A stretch of DNA of 64,000 bases. It comes from Ruegeria arenilitoris (lineage in GTDB: Bacteria; Pseudomonadota; Alphaproteobacteria; Rhodobacterales; Rhodobacteraceae). The position numbers and the translations under genes are program-made. Of the stretch, positions 37,196 through 45,439 are shown piece after piece (position 1 is the first letter of the stretch; each line of letters opens with the position of its first letter). Location of the stretch: positions 72,001 to 136,000 of the forward strand of contig NZ_WQHP01000005.1 in NCBI RefSeq assembly GCF_013035315.1, read 5' to 3'. The notes under the pieces were generated by a model. That model was given only the letters and a program-made list of their open reading frames with translations. It made no database searches and was not told where the DNA came from.

Positions 37196-37882
37196 TCAGT
37201 CGCGGCGGATGCGTCCTACGATCCGCGTCCATCCGCCGGGCGACAGGAAGAATGACAGGCCAAACCCAGTAGCAAACCCGCCCAGATCGGCAACCCAATC
37301 GGAGGTGCCCCCGAACAATAGCCCAAACACCAGCTGGATACCCATCAGAACCGCGATCAGGCTGAAGGCGCGGGATTGGTTTTCCCCGACCAGAGAAAGC
37401 TTGCGCCACAGCAACCACGTGAAGGCACCGATCAGGCCGTAAACCGGAGGGAACCCTCCAACCAACGGATACTGCGGATTCAACAGCAGCGCATAGACCA
37501 AAGCCCCGCCCACACCGGACAGGACAAAGATGATCAGCATCTGAACGCCACCGAACACTTCGGCCACCATTTTCCCCATGGCCAGAACGAAGACACTGAC
37601 GAAAATAGCCTGCGTAAAGCTGCCGGACACGAACGGATAGGTGACAAACCGGATCAGATGTTCAAATGGCCAGCGACCATTTTCAATCATCCAATGGAAA
37701 ATATCGGGGGAAAAGGCATAGCTCTGCAGAGCCTCCAGCCGCCATCCTACAGCCGAGGGGCCACCGACGATCCCGCGCGAGCCCAGCGTAAATGCCAGTT
37801 CGATCCCCATGATGAACACCACCAGCGCCACTACGACGGGCGGCAGAGGGTTCACGGCGGGTGTATAATGCTCACTGCTCAT
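37196..37882 (-). CDS. rhomboid-fold membrane protein lacking catalytic residues
   Basis: 228 residues with six membrane helices and the rhomboid layout. Helix-2-like RFVTYPFVSGSFTQAIFVSV aligns with the family H-x3-H-x3-N region but has Ser, Gln and Val instead. The active-site helix reads GGFPPVYGLIGAF, where the family has GASGAVFGLLGAF, so the catalytic serine is Phe. The last helix reads ADLGGFATG where active enzymes have AHLGGFLAG, so the catalytic His is Asp. The fold-defining glycines are kept. It is therefore a pseudoprotease by sequence, able perhaps to bind membrane clients as iRhoms do. It is convergent with murJ and divergent from trpS. Confidence 0.82.
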   Translation of the reverse strand: MSSEHYTPAVNPLPPVVVALVVFIMGIELAFTLGSRGIVGGPSAVGWRLEALQSYAFSPDIFHWMIENGRWPFEHLIRFVTYPFVSGSFTQAIFVSVFVLAMGKMVAEVFGGVQMLIIFVLSGVGGALVYALLLNPQYPLVGGFPPVYGLIGAFTWLLWRKLSLVGENQSRAFSLIAVLMGIQLVFGLLFGGTSDWVADLGGFATGFGLSFFLSPGGWTRIVGRIRRD

Positions 37883-37968
37883 TGGGCTGGCCTTTCGCGG
37901 CTGTTGACGTCCCTTGACCTCATGGGTAAGCGACGGGGGCTGATTTTTCCAGACGGGAGTTCCCTTCG

Positions 37969-38997
37969 ATGACCGAAACTCAATTCACGCCGCGCGTGTT
38001 TTCCGGCATCCAGCCTTCGGGAAACCTGCACCTTGGCAACTACCTCGGTGCGCTCAAGCGTTTTGTGGATATGCAGGGCGAAGATTACGAGACCATTTAC
38101 TGCATGGTCGACCTGCACGCGATCACCGTCTGGCAAGACCCGGCCCGACTGCGTGAGAAGACACGCGAGGTTTGCGCCGGCTTCATTGCCGCCGGTCTGG
38201 ACCCGGAAAAATCCATCCTGTTCAATCAAAGTCAGGTGGCCGAGCACACTCAGTTGGCTTGGATTTTCAACTGTATCGCCCGCATGGGTTGGATGCAGCG
38301 GATGACTCAGTTCAAGGACAAGGCAGGCAAGAACGCTCAAAACGCCTCGCTGGGTCTGTTCGCCTATCCGGCGTTGATGGCGGCAGACATCCTGACCTAC
38401 CACGCGACGCATGTGCCCGTAGGCGAGGATCAGAAACAGCATCTGGAGCTGACTCGCGATATCGCAATCAAGTTCAACCATGACTATGGCGTGGATTTCT
38501 TTCCGGTGACCGAACCGGTCATCGGCGGCCCTGCACCGCGCGTGATGAACCTGCGCGATGGTTCGCGGAAAATGTCTTCGTCGGATCCGTCCGACATGAC
38601 CCGGATCAACATGACTGACGATGCCGACGCGATTGCGAAGAAGATCCGCAAGGCCAAGACAGACCCGGACGCTCTGCCCTCTGAGGTTGATGGCCTGTCC
38701 GAACGCCCTGAGGCGCGCAATCTGGTCAACATCTATGCTGCGCTTAGCGATCAGACGGCGGAACAGGTACTGGCCGAAGTTGGCGGAAAGCAGTTTGGCG
38801 AGTTCAAGCCGATGCTGGCTGATCTGGCCGTGGCCAAACTATCCCCGATCTCGACCGAGATGGCCCGTTTGATGGGTGAAGAGGCCGAGATTGACCGGAT
38901 TCTTGCCCAAGGCGCGGAAAAGGCACGGGCGATCGCCGCTCCGATCCTGCAACAGACCTACGAAATCGTGGGTATGGTGGGCGCAAAACAGGGTTGA
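37969..38997 (+). CDS. trpS: tryptophanyl-tRNA synthetase
   Basis: 342 residues, the bacterial TrpRS size. The class I HIGH-like motif is HLGN in [18 protein letters not shown] near 12-29, and the KMSKS-like motif is KMSSS in [12 protein letters not shown] near 200-211. It charges tRNA-Trp. A possible promoter, TTGACG (37904) with 17 bases to TAAGCG, precedes it. A 16-codon ORF that overlaps the start has no Trp codon and is not a leader. Confidence 0.97.
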   Translation: MTETQFTPRVFSGIQPSGNLHLGNYLGALKRFVDMQGEDYETIYCMVDLHAITVWQDPARLREKTREVCAGFIAAGLDPEKSILFNQSQVAEHTQLAWIFNCIARMGWMQRMTQFKDKAGKNAQNASLGLFAYPALMAADILTYHATHVPVGEDQKQHLELTRDIAIKFNHDYGVDFFPVTEPVIGGPAPRVMNLRDGSRKMSSSDPSDMTRINMTDDADAIAKKIRKAKTDPDALPSEVDGLSERPEARNLVNIYAALSDQTAEQVLAEVGGKQFGEFKPMLADLAVAKLSPISTEMARLMGEEAEIDRILAQGAEKARAIAAPILQQTYEIVGMVGAKQG

Positions 38998-39056
38998 TTG
39001 CGCTGGACCTTCCCGTGACGCCTTCCTAGGTTGCCCCAAGGGCAAAGGAGGGCGTC

Positions 39057-39920
39057 ATGGCAGTTGGTAAAAATATCCGCACCTATTTTGATGGTCAGTG
39101 GCACAACGGGGACGCCCCTATCATGCGGGCGGCGGATCATGGCGCTTGGCTGGGGTCTTCGGTCTTTGACGGCGCGCGGTTCTTCGACGGGCTGGCCCCC
39201 GATCTTGAGGCCCATTGCGAACGGGTAAACCGTTCCGCCGAAGCACTGATGTTGACCCCGACAGTGACGACCGAACAGATGGTCGAGATTGTTCGCGAAG
39301 GGTTGGATAGCTACGCCAAAGGCTCTGCCGTCTACATCCGCCCAATGTATTGGGGAATAGACGGCGACGTCACAGCAATCGTTCCACAGCAGGACAGCAC
39401 GGGCTTTGCCATCTGTTTGGAAGAAATCCCAATGGCCCCCGAAACTGCTTCGGTCACGCTGACCACCACCCGGTTTCGCAGACCCGTTCTGGAATCTGCG
39501 GTAGTCAATGCCAAAGCTGGGTGCCTGTACCCGAACAACGCTCGGATGCTGAAAGAAGCCCGGTCCAAGGGGTTCTCGAATGCCCTCGTCGCGGACGCTC
39601 TGGGCCACGTGGCGGAAACAGCCACGGCTAACATCTTCATGGTGCGCGATGGCGAGGTGTTCACCCCTACTCCAAACGGCACATTCCTAGCGGGAATCAC
39701 CCGCGCGCGGCATATCAAGAACCTGCGCGCTGATGGTGTAACGGTACACGAATCTGTCCTTGGTTTCGAAGACTTCCACGAGGCGGACGAGGTATTTATG
39801 ACCGGAAACATGAACAAGATTACCCCAGTCACTGCCCTGGAAGATACGCAATACCAGATCGGACCAATTGCGCGCCGTGCGCGCGAACTGTACTGGGACT
39901 GGGCTGCAAGCGCCCGCTAG
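39057..39920 (+). CDS. class IV PLP aminotransferase (branched-chain aminotransferase type)
   Basis: 287 residues with the fold-type IV pattern: HGAWLGSSVFDGARFFDG near 22-39, the probable PLP lysine in VNAKAGCLYPNNARMLKEA near 148-166, and EATA-type phosphate region HVAETATANIFMVRDG, then GITRARHI. Branched-chain aminotransferases of this short type transfer amino groups between glutamate and Val, Ile or Leu oxo-acids; D-amino-acid or aminodeoxychorismate activity is the main alternative. No linked biosynthetic genes settle it, so I give no gene symbol. Confidence 0.85.
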   Translation: MAVGKNIRTYFDGQWHNGDAPIMRAADHGAWLGSSVFDGARFFDGLAPDLEAHCERVNRSAEALMLTPTVTTEQMVEIVREGLDSYAKGSAVYIRPMYWGIDGDVTAIVPQQDSTGFAICLEEIPMAPETASVTLTTTRFRRPVLESAVVNAKAGCLYPNNARMLKEARSKGFSNALVADALGHVAETATANIFMVRDGEVFTPTPNGTFLAGITRARHIKNLRADGVTVHESVLGFEDFHEADEVFMTGNMNKITPVTALEDTQYQIGPIARRARELYWDWAASAR

Positions 39921-39984
39921 TCATCCACTCTGTTGCCAGCCCGTATCAGGTCAGGCATGATCCCCGAAATACATGAGGATACCC

Positions 39985-40440
39985 ATGCGTAAGTTTCTAG
40001 TCATTCTTGATGACAGCCGCGAATGCCTGAATGCGATGCGTTTCGCTGCAATGCGCGCAGCCCATACCGGCGGGGGTGTGACAATCCTGTCTGTCATACC
40101 GCCGGATGAGTTCAACCACTGGATTGGTGTCGCGGAAACCATGCGGGAAGAGGCGCGGGAACGTATCCACGCGCATTACGAGGTATTCGCCAAATGGATG
40201 CGTGACAAACAGGGAATCGACCCCGAATTGTCCATTCGCGAAGGTGAACCCGTTCCTCAGATCATTGAACACGTTCAGTCCGACCCCGAAATCGGCGTTC
40301 TGGTTCTGGGTGCAGGTATCGAAAAGAAGGGGCCGGGTCCTTTAGTGACGCAGTTGACCAAGAATTCTGGCAGCCTGCCAATCCCGATAACGATCGTGCC
40401 CGGTGATCTGAGCAAGGAAAAGCTTGAAGCCATCACCTGA
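39985..40440 (+). CDS. universal stress protein (UspA family)
   Basis: 151 residues from ATG 39985, with GAGGA at minus 9. The fold opens KFLVILDDSRECLNAMRFA near 3-21 and ends with the nucleotide-loop region VLGAGIEKKGPGPLVTQL, near 111-128, then ITIVPGDLS. The typical GxxGxG(S/T) ATP motif is degenerate (AGIEKKGPG), so ATP binding is uncertain. Its stop is ten bases before the next gene, so the two may be coupled. Exact role unknown. Confidence 0.87.
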   Translation: MRKFLVILDDSRECLNAMRFAAMRAAHTGGGVTILSVIPPDEFNHWIGVAETMREEARERIHAHYEVFAKWMRDKQGIDPELSIREGEPVPQIIEHVQSDPEIGVLVLGAGIEKKGPGPLVTQLTKNSGSLPIPITIVPGDLSKEKLEAIT

Positions 40441-40450
40441 GGTCCACCTC

Positions 40451-41044
40451 ATGCAGCGCCGCATCCAATTCTGGTTCGAATTCGCGTCGACCTATTCCTA
40501 CCTCAGCGCCATGCGAATCGAAGCGACGGCGGCACAGCACGGTGTGGACGTGGAATGGCACCCTTTTCTGTTGGGTCCCATTTTCGCGGCGCAAGGCTGG
40601 GATAACTCGCCCTTCAACATCTACCCGGCCAAGGGGCGCTATATGTGGCGCGATATGGAGCGTTTGACAGCCCAGCGCGGCCTGCCACTGTGTCAGCCAG
40701 ACCCGTTCCCACAAAACGGCCTGAAGGCCGCGCGGCTGACTCTGGCGATAAAGGATCAGGCCCAGAAAGGCCGTTTCGTGCGCGCGGTGTACGCGGCCGA
40801 ATTTGCTGATGGTCGCAATGTGTCAGAAGAGTCAGTTCTTGTGGATTGCTTGAAGGCTGCGGAATTACCGGCAGACCTGATGGACATGACCAAAGACCCT
40901 GAGATCAAAGAAGCCCTCATAGCGCAGACCAAAACTGCGCAAGCCAAGGGCCTGTTCGGCGCGCCCAGCTTTCTGGTTGGGGATGAGCTGTTCTGGGGCG
41001 ATGATCGGTTGGATGATGCAATACGGCTGGCCGCTGAAATTTAG
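40451..41044 (+). CDS. 2-hydroxychromene-2-carboxylate isomerase family (DsbA-fold)
   Basis: 197 residues from ATG 40451. The kappa-GST/DsbA-fold signature is clear: FWFEFASTYSYLSAMRIE near 7-24, with Ser in the catalytic position, PFLLGPIFAAQGW, and the C-terminal AKGLFGAPSFLVGDELFWGDDRL near 163-185. Family members isomerise hydroxychromene carboxylates with glutathione in naphthalene breakdown, but many genomic members have no aromatic pathway nearby, as here, so the natural substrate is unknown. Confidence 0.88.
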   Translation: MQRRIQFWFEFASTYSYLSAMRIEATAAQHGVDVEWHPFLLGPIFAAQGWDNSPFNIYPAKGRYMWRDMERLTAQRGLPLCQPDPFPQNGLKAARLTLAIKDQAQKGRFVRAVYAAEFADGRNVSEESVLVDCLKAAELPADLMDMTKDPEIKEALIAQTKTAQAKGLFGAPSFLVGDELFWGDDRLDDAIRLAAEI

Positions 41045-41057
41045 AATCGTTCCAAAT
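41039..41057 (+). promoter_or_regulatory. Irr-box-like (ICE) inverted repeat upstream of nfu
   Basis: TTTAGAA (41040-41046), TCG, TTCCAAA (41050-41056): an inverted repeat with one mismatch that resembles the iron control element bound by Irr in alphaproteobacteria (TTTAGAA-N3-TTCTAAA, from memory). It overlaps the end of the preceding gene and lies just upstream of a TTGACT (41059) candidate -35, about 57 bases before the Nfu start. Confidence 0.45.
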
Positions 41058-41113
41058 CTTGACTTATCCGGCGCGGACCCGCATATCAGAACCAACTGAA
41101 ACGGAGCCGTGAC

Positions 41114-41677
41114 ATGTTCATCCAGACCGAATCCACGCCGAACCCCGCAACTTTGAAATTCCTGCCCGGCCAGACCGTGCTGGAAGCGGGCACTGCAGAT
41201 TTCCCGTCGGCGGAAGCCGGTGAGAAATCTCCTTTGGCCAAACGGATTTTCGCGGTCAACGGCGTGACTGGCGTATTTCTTGGCAATGACTTTGTGACCG
41301 TCACTAAATCAGACGACGTTCAGTGGGATCACATCAAGCCTGCGATCCTGGGTGCTGTCATGGAACACTACCAATCCGGCCAACCGGTTATCGGCGCGGA
41401 CGCAACCCCGGCGTCGGGCCATGCCGAGCATACGGGTGAGGATGCAGAGGTTGTGAACCAAATCAAAGACTTGCTGGACAGTCGCGTGCGCCCGGCGGTT
41501 GCGCAGGACGGCGGTGACATCACCTTCCACGGCTTTGACCGAGGTGTCGTCTATCTGCACATGCAGGGTGCCTGCGCGGGTTGCCCGTCTTCGACTCTGA
41601 CGCTGAAGATGGGCATCGAGAACCTGCTGCGCCACTACATCCCCGAAGTGACCGAGGTTCGCCCCGTTGCCGTCTGA
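41114..41677 (+). CDS. Nfu/NifU-type iron-sulfur scaffold protein
   Basis: 187 residues. The Nfu N-terminal domain begins MFIQTESTPNPATLKFLPG, the usual start of this alphaproteobacterial/mitochondrial NFU1 type. The C-terminal NifU domain (about 110-180) has RPAVAQDGGDITFHGF and the cluster-binding CAGCPSS (CxxC near 155-158). It carries a 4Fe-4S cluster between two subunits for delivery to target enzymes. The Irr-like site upstream would fit iron-dependent control. Its stop overlaps the tsaB TTG start. Confidence 0.93.
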   Translation: MFIQTESTPNPATLKFLPGQTVLEAGTADFPSAEAGEKSPLAKRIFAVNGVTGVFLGNDFVTVTKSDDVQWDHIKPAILGAVMEHYQSGQPVIGADATPASGHAEHTGEDAEVVNQIKDLLDSRVRPAVAQDGGDITFHGFDRGVVYLHMQGACAGCPSSTLTLKMGIENLLRHYIPEVTEVRPVAV

Positions 41678-42254
41678 TCCGATCATTCTGGCATTTGACA
41701 CATCGGCCGCGCATTGCGCGGCCGCTTTGTTACGCGGTGGCCAAATCGTCACGTCGCGTGTCGAACCCATGACACGCGGTCAAGCCGAACGCCTGATGCC
41801 ACTGCTGGAAGATATTCTGGCTGAGGCCGGTTGCGCATGGAAAGATCTAACCGCAATCGGCGTGGGCGTTGGGCCTGGGAACTTCACCGGCATCCGCATC
41901 TCGGTCTCAGCCGCACGTGGTCTGGCCTTGGGCCTTGGGATACCGGCCGTAGGAGTATCGGGATTCGAGGCTTTGGCCGAGGTATCATCGGACGCACTGC
42001 CCGCTATCCGCGCACCGCGTGAACAGGTTTACGTTGCTGTACCTGACAAAGGCCCGGTGCTGATGGCGCAGGCCGAAGCAGAATCACTCGGCCCTCTCAT
42101 CATGAATGACGACGCGGACGCGCAGGTCTGCGCGATTGCCCGGATTACCGGGCAGCGATGGCAGACCACGACCTTGCCCCCGGCCCCTCTGTATGTGCGA
42201 CCTGCAGATGCGGCACCGTCCAAGGACACTGCTCCGGTTTTGTTGGACGGATGA
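41667..42254 (+). CDS. tsaB: tRNA threonylcarbamoyladenosine biosynthesis protein TsaB
   Basis: 195 residues from a TTG start overlapping the nfu stop by 11 bases. The ASKHA-fold opening ILAFDTSAAHCAAALLRGG near 6-24 and GVGVGPGNFTGIRISVSAARG near 67-87 are diagnostic. TsaB dimerises with TsaD to make t6A37 in ANN-decoding tRNAs. It is followed by rimI with an ATGA overlap, a conserved pairing. Confidence 0.94.
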   Translation: MPSDPIILAFDTSAAHCAAALLRGGQIVTSRVEPMTRGQAERLMPLLEDILAEAGCAWKDLTAIGVGVGPGNFTGIRISVSAARGLALGLGIPAVGVSGFEALAEVSSDALPAIRAPREQVYVAVPDKGPVLMAQAEAESLGPLIMNDDADAQVCAIARITGQRWQTTTLPPAPLYVRPADAAPSKDTAPVLLDG

Positions 42255-42664
42255 CCCCGGAAGAGTTAGCCAAAACGCATGTCGCGGCCTTCACTCAGTC
42301 GCGCCCATGGACGGCGGATGAATTTGCCGGCCTTCTGGCAAATCGATTCACTCATGTTGTTGGAAACGCTCAATCATTTGCACTGTTTCAAGTGATTGCG
42401 GATGAGGCTGAGCTGTTGACAATCGCGACCCATCCAACCCTGCAACGCCAAGGCATGGCCCTTGCGCGGATGCGCGAATGGCATGCGCAGGCCGCAGAAC
42501 TAGGGGCCACCCGTGCGATACTGGACGTTGCGGCAGACAATCTACCCGCGATCGCTTTGTACGACCTCTGTGGGTATCGCCGCTGCGGGCTGCGCAAAGG
42601 ATATTATCCGCGCGAGAACAATCAGAAAATAGATGCGATCGTGATGAATTTTTCACTTCGGTAA
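42251..42664 (+). CDS. rimI: ribosomal-protein-alanine N-acetyltransferase-like GNAT
   Basis: 137 residues from ATG 42251 (the upstream extension lies in tsaB). The GNAT acetyl-CoA loop is HPTLQRQGMALARMREW near 67-83 (RxxGxA type), followed by AILDVAADNLPAIALYDLCGYRRCGLRKGYY, the typical N-A-I-x-L-Y motif. RimI acetylates the N-terminus of S18 in E. coli; the tsaB-rimI linkage supports this name but other substrates are possible. Confidence 0.88.
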   Translation: MTPEELAKTHVAAFTQSRPWTADEFAGLLANRFTHVVGNAQSFALFQVIADEAELLTIATHPTLQRQGMALARMREWHAQAAELGATRAILDVAADNLPAIALYDLCGYRRCGLRKGYYPRENNQKIDAIVMNFSLR

Positions 42665-42684
42665 GCCATCACGCTGCTTTTTTT
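42640..42684 (+). terminator. terminator of the nfu-tsaB-rimI operon
   Basis: CGTGATG (42640-42646), at the end of the rimI coding region, pairs with CATCACG (42667-42673), and TTTTTTT follows at 42678-42684. The loop is long (20 bases) and includes the stop codon, so efficiency is uncertain, but the seven-T run is one of the longest in the window. Confidence 0.5.
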
Positions 42685-42692
42685 CGACCATT

Positions 42693-42713
42693 TGGTCAAA
42701 AATCAGTTGACCA
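42693..42713 (+). promoter_or_regulatory. operator-like inverted repeat at the BMP operon promoter
   Basis: TGGTCAA (42693-42699) and TTGACCA (42707-42713) are a perfect 7-bp inverted repeat with a 7-base spacer; another GACCA lies just before. The right arm contains TTGACC, a plausible -35, with CTTAAT (42731) a possible -10 at 18 bases. TGGTC half-sites are typical of GntR-family regulators. The regulator is not in the window. Confidence 0.4.
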
Positions 42714-42823
42714 CGGCGGTTGCAAACGGCCTTAATTCCCGCCATCACAACAGTTATGCTCGCTCACAGTGGGTGAACGGGGCTATCTTGGCCCCGACCG
42801 ACAATAACCAACGGGAGTAACAA

Positions 42824-43822
42824 ATGACCCTGATGAAATCTTTGATGGGCGCTGCCGCCGCTGTCGCACTGACGGCAGGTGCAGCCTTGGCCGAACCGGC
42901 CCTGATTTTTGACCTTGGCGGCAAGTTCGACAAGTCGTTCAACGAAGCGGCCCACAACGGCGCGCAGCGTTGGGCCAATGAGACCGGCGGCACTTATCGT
43001 GAGATCGAGCTTCAGTCCGAAGCACAGCGCGAACAGGCTCTGCGCCGTTTCGCTGAGGCCGGTGCCAACCCGATCATCACCATGGGCTTTGCCATGGCTG
43101 ATCCGCTGTCCGCTGTTGCTGGCGACTATCCTGACACCAAGTTTGTTGCGGTTGACGTGAACTGGCTGGACGCTCCGAACATCCGTCAGGTCAGCTTTGC
43201 CGAGCATGAGGGTTCGTACCTGGTTGGCATGATGGCCGCGATGGCCTCGGAATCGGGCACCGTTGGCTTTATCGGTGGTATGGATATCCCGCTGATCCGT
43301 CACTTTGGCTGCGGCTACGCGCAAGGCGCCAAGGCCGTGAACCCGGACATCAACGTCGTTGCCAACATGACCGGCACCACTCCTGCAGCATGGAACGACC
43401 CGGTGAAAGGTTCCGAGTTGACCAAGGCACAGATCAGCCAGGGCGCTGACGTGATTTATGCGGCCGCTGGCGGCACCGGTGTTGGCGTTCTGCAGACCGC
43501 AGCCGACGAAGGCATCCTGTCGATCGGCGTGGACAGCAACCAGAACCACCTGCACCCCGGCAAGGTTTTGACTTCGATGCTGAAGCGCGTGGACGTTGCC
43601 GTTTATGACGCGATGACAGCGGGTACCGATCTGGAAACCGGCAAGTTCGCGATGGGTCTGGCCGAAGAAGGTGTTGGCGTTGCGATCGACGACAACAACC
43701 GCGAGCTGGTTGACGCACAAATGGCTGACGCGGTTGAAGCCGCGCGTCGTGGCATCATCGACGGCGACATCTCGGTCGTTAGCTACTACGAGAACGACAG
43801 CTGCCCGGCACTGCAGTTCTGA
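42824..43822 (+). CDS. BMP-family ABC transporter substrate-binding protein
   Basis: 332 residues with a cleavable signal peptide (MTLMKSLMGAAAAVALTAGA, cleavage near ALA-EP); no lipobox cysteine, unlike spirochaete BmpA. The family pattern is clear: IFDLGGKFDKSFNEAAHNGA near 27-46, GFAMADPLSAVAGDYPDTKFV, and GTVGFIGGMDIPLIRHFGCGY. BMP proteins of this type capture purine nucleosides in the periplasm. It is the first gene of a complete importer with one double ATPase and two permeases following. Confidence 0.95.
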   Translation: MTLMKSLMGAAAAVALTAGAALAEPALIFDLGGKFDKSFNEAAHNGAQRWANETGGTYREIELQSEAQREQALRRFAEAGANPIITMGFAMADPLSAVAGDYPDTKFVAVDVNWLDAPNIRQVSFAEHEGSYLVGMMAAMASESGTVGFIGGMDIPLIRHFGCGYAQGAKAVNPDINVVANMTGTTPAAWNDPVKGSELTKAQISQGADVIYAAAGGTGVGVLQTAADEGILSIGVDSNQNHLHPGKVLTSMLKRVDVAVYDAMTAGTDLETGKFAMGLAEEGVGVAIDDNNRELVDAQMADAVEAARRGIIDGDISVVSYYENDSCPALQF

Positions 43823-43832
43823 TAACGCGCGG

Positions 43833-43853
43833 GGCGGGGGTTTGACCTCCGCC
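43833..43853 (+). terminator. intercistronic hairpin after the binding-protein gene
   Basis: GGCGGGGGT (43833-43841), loop TTG, ACCTCCGCC (43845-43853): a 9-bp stem with one G-U pair, ten bases after the stop. There is no U-run. It most likely protects the 3' end of the binding-protein message or partly terminates, giving more binding protein than ATPase and permeases, as seen in many ABC importers. Confidence 0.5.
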
Positions 43854-43908
43854 TCGCCTCCACTCTGCCGCGTGTGCACCGCGGCCTTTCGGCAATTGAG
43901 GGCAAGAC

Positions 43909-45438
43909 ATGACCGTCCCCGCCATTGAGCTCAAAGGGATTTCCAAAGCCTTTGGGCCGGTTCAGGCCAACAAAGACATTTCCATCAGCGTCGCCCCCGG
44001 CACGATCCACGGGATCATCGGTGAAAACGGTGCGGGCAAATCCACGCTGATGAGCATTCTCTACGGCTTCTACAAAGCCGACAAAGGCGAAATCTGGATT
44101 AACGGCAACAAGACCGACATCCCTGACAGTCAGGCCGCGATTGCGGCTGGCATCGGAATGGTGTTCCAGCATTTCAAACTGGTCGAGAATTTCACCGTTC
44201 TGGAAAACATCGTTCTAGGCGCCGAAGATGGTGGGCTACTGGCCCCGTCCTTGTCCAAGGCCCGGAAAGAGTTGAAGGCTCTGGAAGAAGAATACGAACT
44301 GTTCGTCGACCCCGACAAGCGCATCGACGAGATCGGCGTTGGGATGCAGCAGCGGGTCGAGATTCTGAAGGCGTTGTATCGCAAGGCCGAGATTCTGATC
44401 CTCGACGAACCCACCGGTGTTCTGACCCCGGCCGAGGCCGATCAGCTGTTCCGCATTCTGGACCGATTGCGGGCCGAAGGGAAAACAATCATCGTGATCA
44501 CGCACAAGCTGCGTGAAATCATGGAAAACACCGATACCGTTTCGGTCATGCGGCGCGGGCAGATGACCGCCACCGTCAAAACCGCCGACACCAGCCCCGA
44601 AGAACTGGCCGAGCTGATGGTCGGTCGTAAGGTTCTGCTGCAGGTCGACAAGGTGCCCGCACAGCCTGGCAAGCCTATCCTTGAGGTCGAGAACCTGCGC
44701 GTCTTTGACTCGGCAGGTGTCGAGCGTGTCAAAGGCATCGACCTGACCGTACGCGCCGGAGAGATCGTCGGCATCGCCGGTGTTGCCGGCAACGGTCAGT
44801 CGGAGCTTTTGGAGGTTCTGGGCGGCATGCGCCCAGGAGAGGGATCGATCAAGCTGAACGGCGCGCCCTTGGCGCTAAGCGGCGCGGGGTCGGACGGGCA
44901 GGCCCGCCGGGCTCAGCACATCGCGCACGTGCCCGAGGACCGTCAGCGTGAAGGTCTGATCATGGACTTTCACGCCTGGGAAAACGTCGCCTTCGGCTAT
45001 CACAGGGACCCCGCCTACAAGCGCGGGATCTTCATGGACAACGCCGCCCTGCGTGCTGATACCGAAGCAAAGATCGAGAAATTTGACGTCCGCCCCCCGA
45101 ACGCGTGGCTTTCCGCAAAGAGCTTTTCGGGCGGCAACCAGCAGAAAATCGTCGTCGCGCGCGAGATCGAGCGTAACCCCGACCTTTTGCTGGTGGGCCA
45201 GCCGACCCGCGGTGTCGACATCGGCGCGATCGAGTTCATTCACAAACAGATCGTTGCCCTACGCGATCAGGGTAAGGCGATCCTGCTGGTATCGGTCGAG
45301 TTGGAAGAGATCTTCTCGCTCTCTGACAGGATCGCGGTGATGTTTGACGGACATATCATGGGTGAGCGTCTGCCCCATGAAACAGATGAAAAAGAACTGG
45401 GCCTGCTGATGGCCGGTGTTGCGGGAGAGGCCGCGTAA
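43909..45438 (+). CDS. nucleoside-type ABC importer, double ATP-binding protein
   Basis: 509 residues with two ABC domains, as in sugar/nucleoside importers. Domain 1: Walker A GENGAGKSTLMS near 38-49, signature region VGMQQRVEILKAL, Walker B ILILDEPTGVLTP. Domain 2: GVAGNGQSELLEVLG near 286-300 (a degenerate Walker A without Lys-Ser/Thr), signature FSGGNQQKIVVAREIE, and LLLVGQPTRGVDIGA in place of DEPTRG. So the first site hydrolyses ATP and the second is the usual degenerate partner in this family. It powers the BMP system and overlaps no neighbour. Confidence 0.95.
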   Translation: MTVPAIELKGISKAFGPVQANKDISISVAPGTIHGIIGENGAGKSTLMSILYGFYKADKGEIWINGNKTDIPDSQAAIAAGIGMVFQHFKLVENFTVLENIVLGAEDGGLLAPSLSKARKELKALEEEYELFVDPDKRIDEIGVGMQQRVEILKALYRKAEILILDEPTGVLTPAEADQLFRILDRLRAEGKTIIVITHKLREIMENTDTVSVMRRGQMTATVKTADTSPEELAELMVGRKVLLQVDKVPAQPGKPILEVENLRVFDSAGVERVKGIDLTVRAGEIVGIAGVAGNGQSELLEVLGGMRPGEGSIKLNGAPLALSGAGSDGQARRAQHIAHVPEDRQREGLIMDFHAWENVAFGYHRDPAYKRGIFMDNAALRADTEAKIEKFDVRPPNAWLSAKSFSGGNQQKIVVAREIERNPDLLLVGQPTRGVDIGAIEFIHKQIVALRDQGKAILLVSVELEEIFSLSDRIAVMFDGHIMGERLPHETDEKELGLLMAGVAGEAA

Positions 45439-45439
45439 C

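Noticed and set aside
37864-37869. Perfect TATAAT on the plus strand
   Set aside because: It falls in the rhomboid N-terminal codons and has no -35 at the right distance.
37921-37971. 16-codon ORF overlapping the trpS start as a leader peptide
   Set aside because: It contains no Trp codon and no competing hairpins.
42764-43879. 371-residue minus-strand frame over the BMP binding protein
   Set aside because: Antisense of a clear BMP-family gene.
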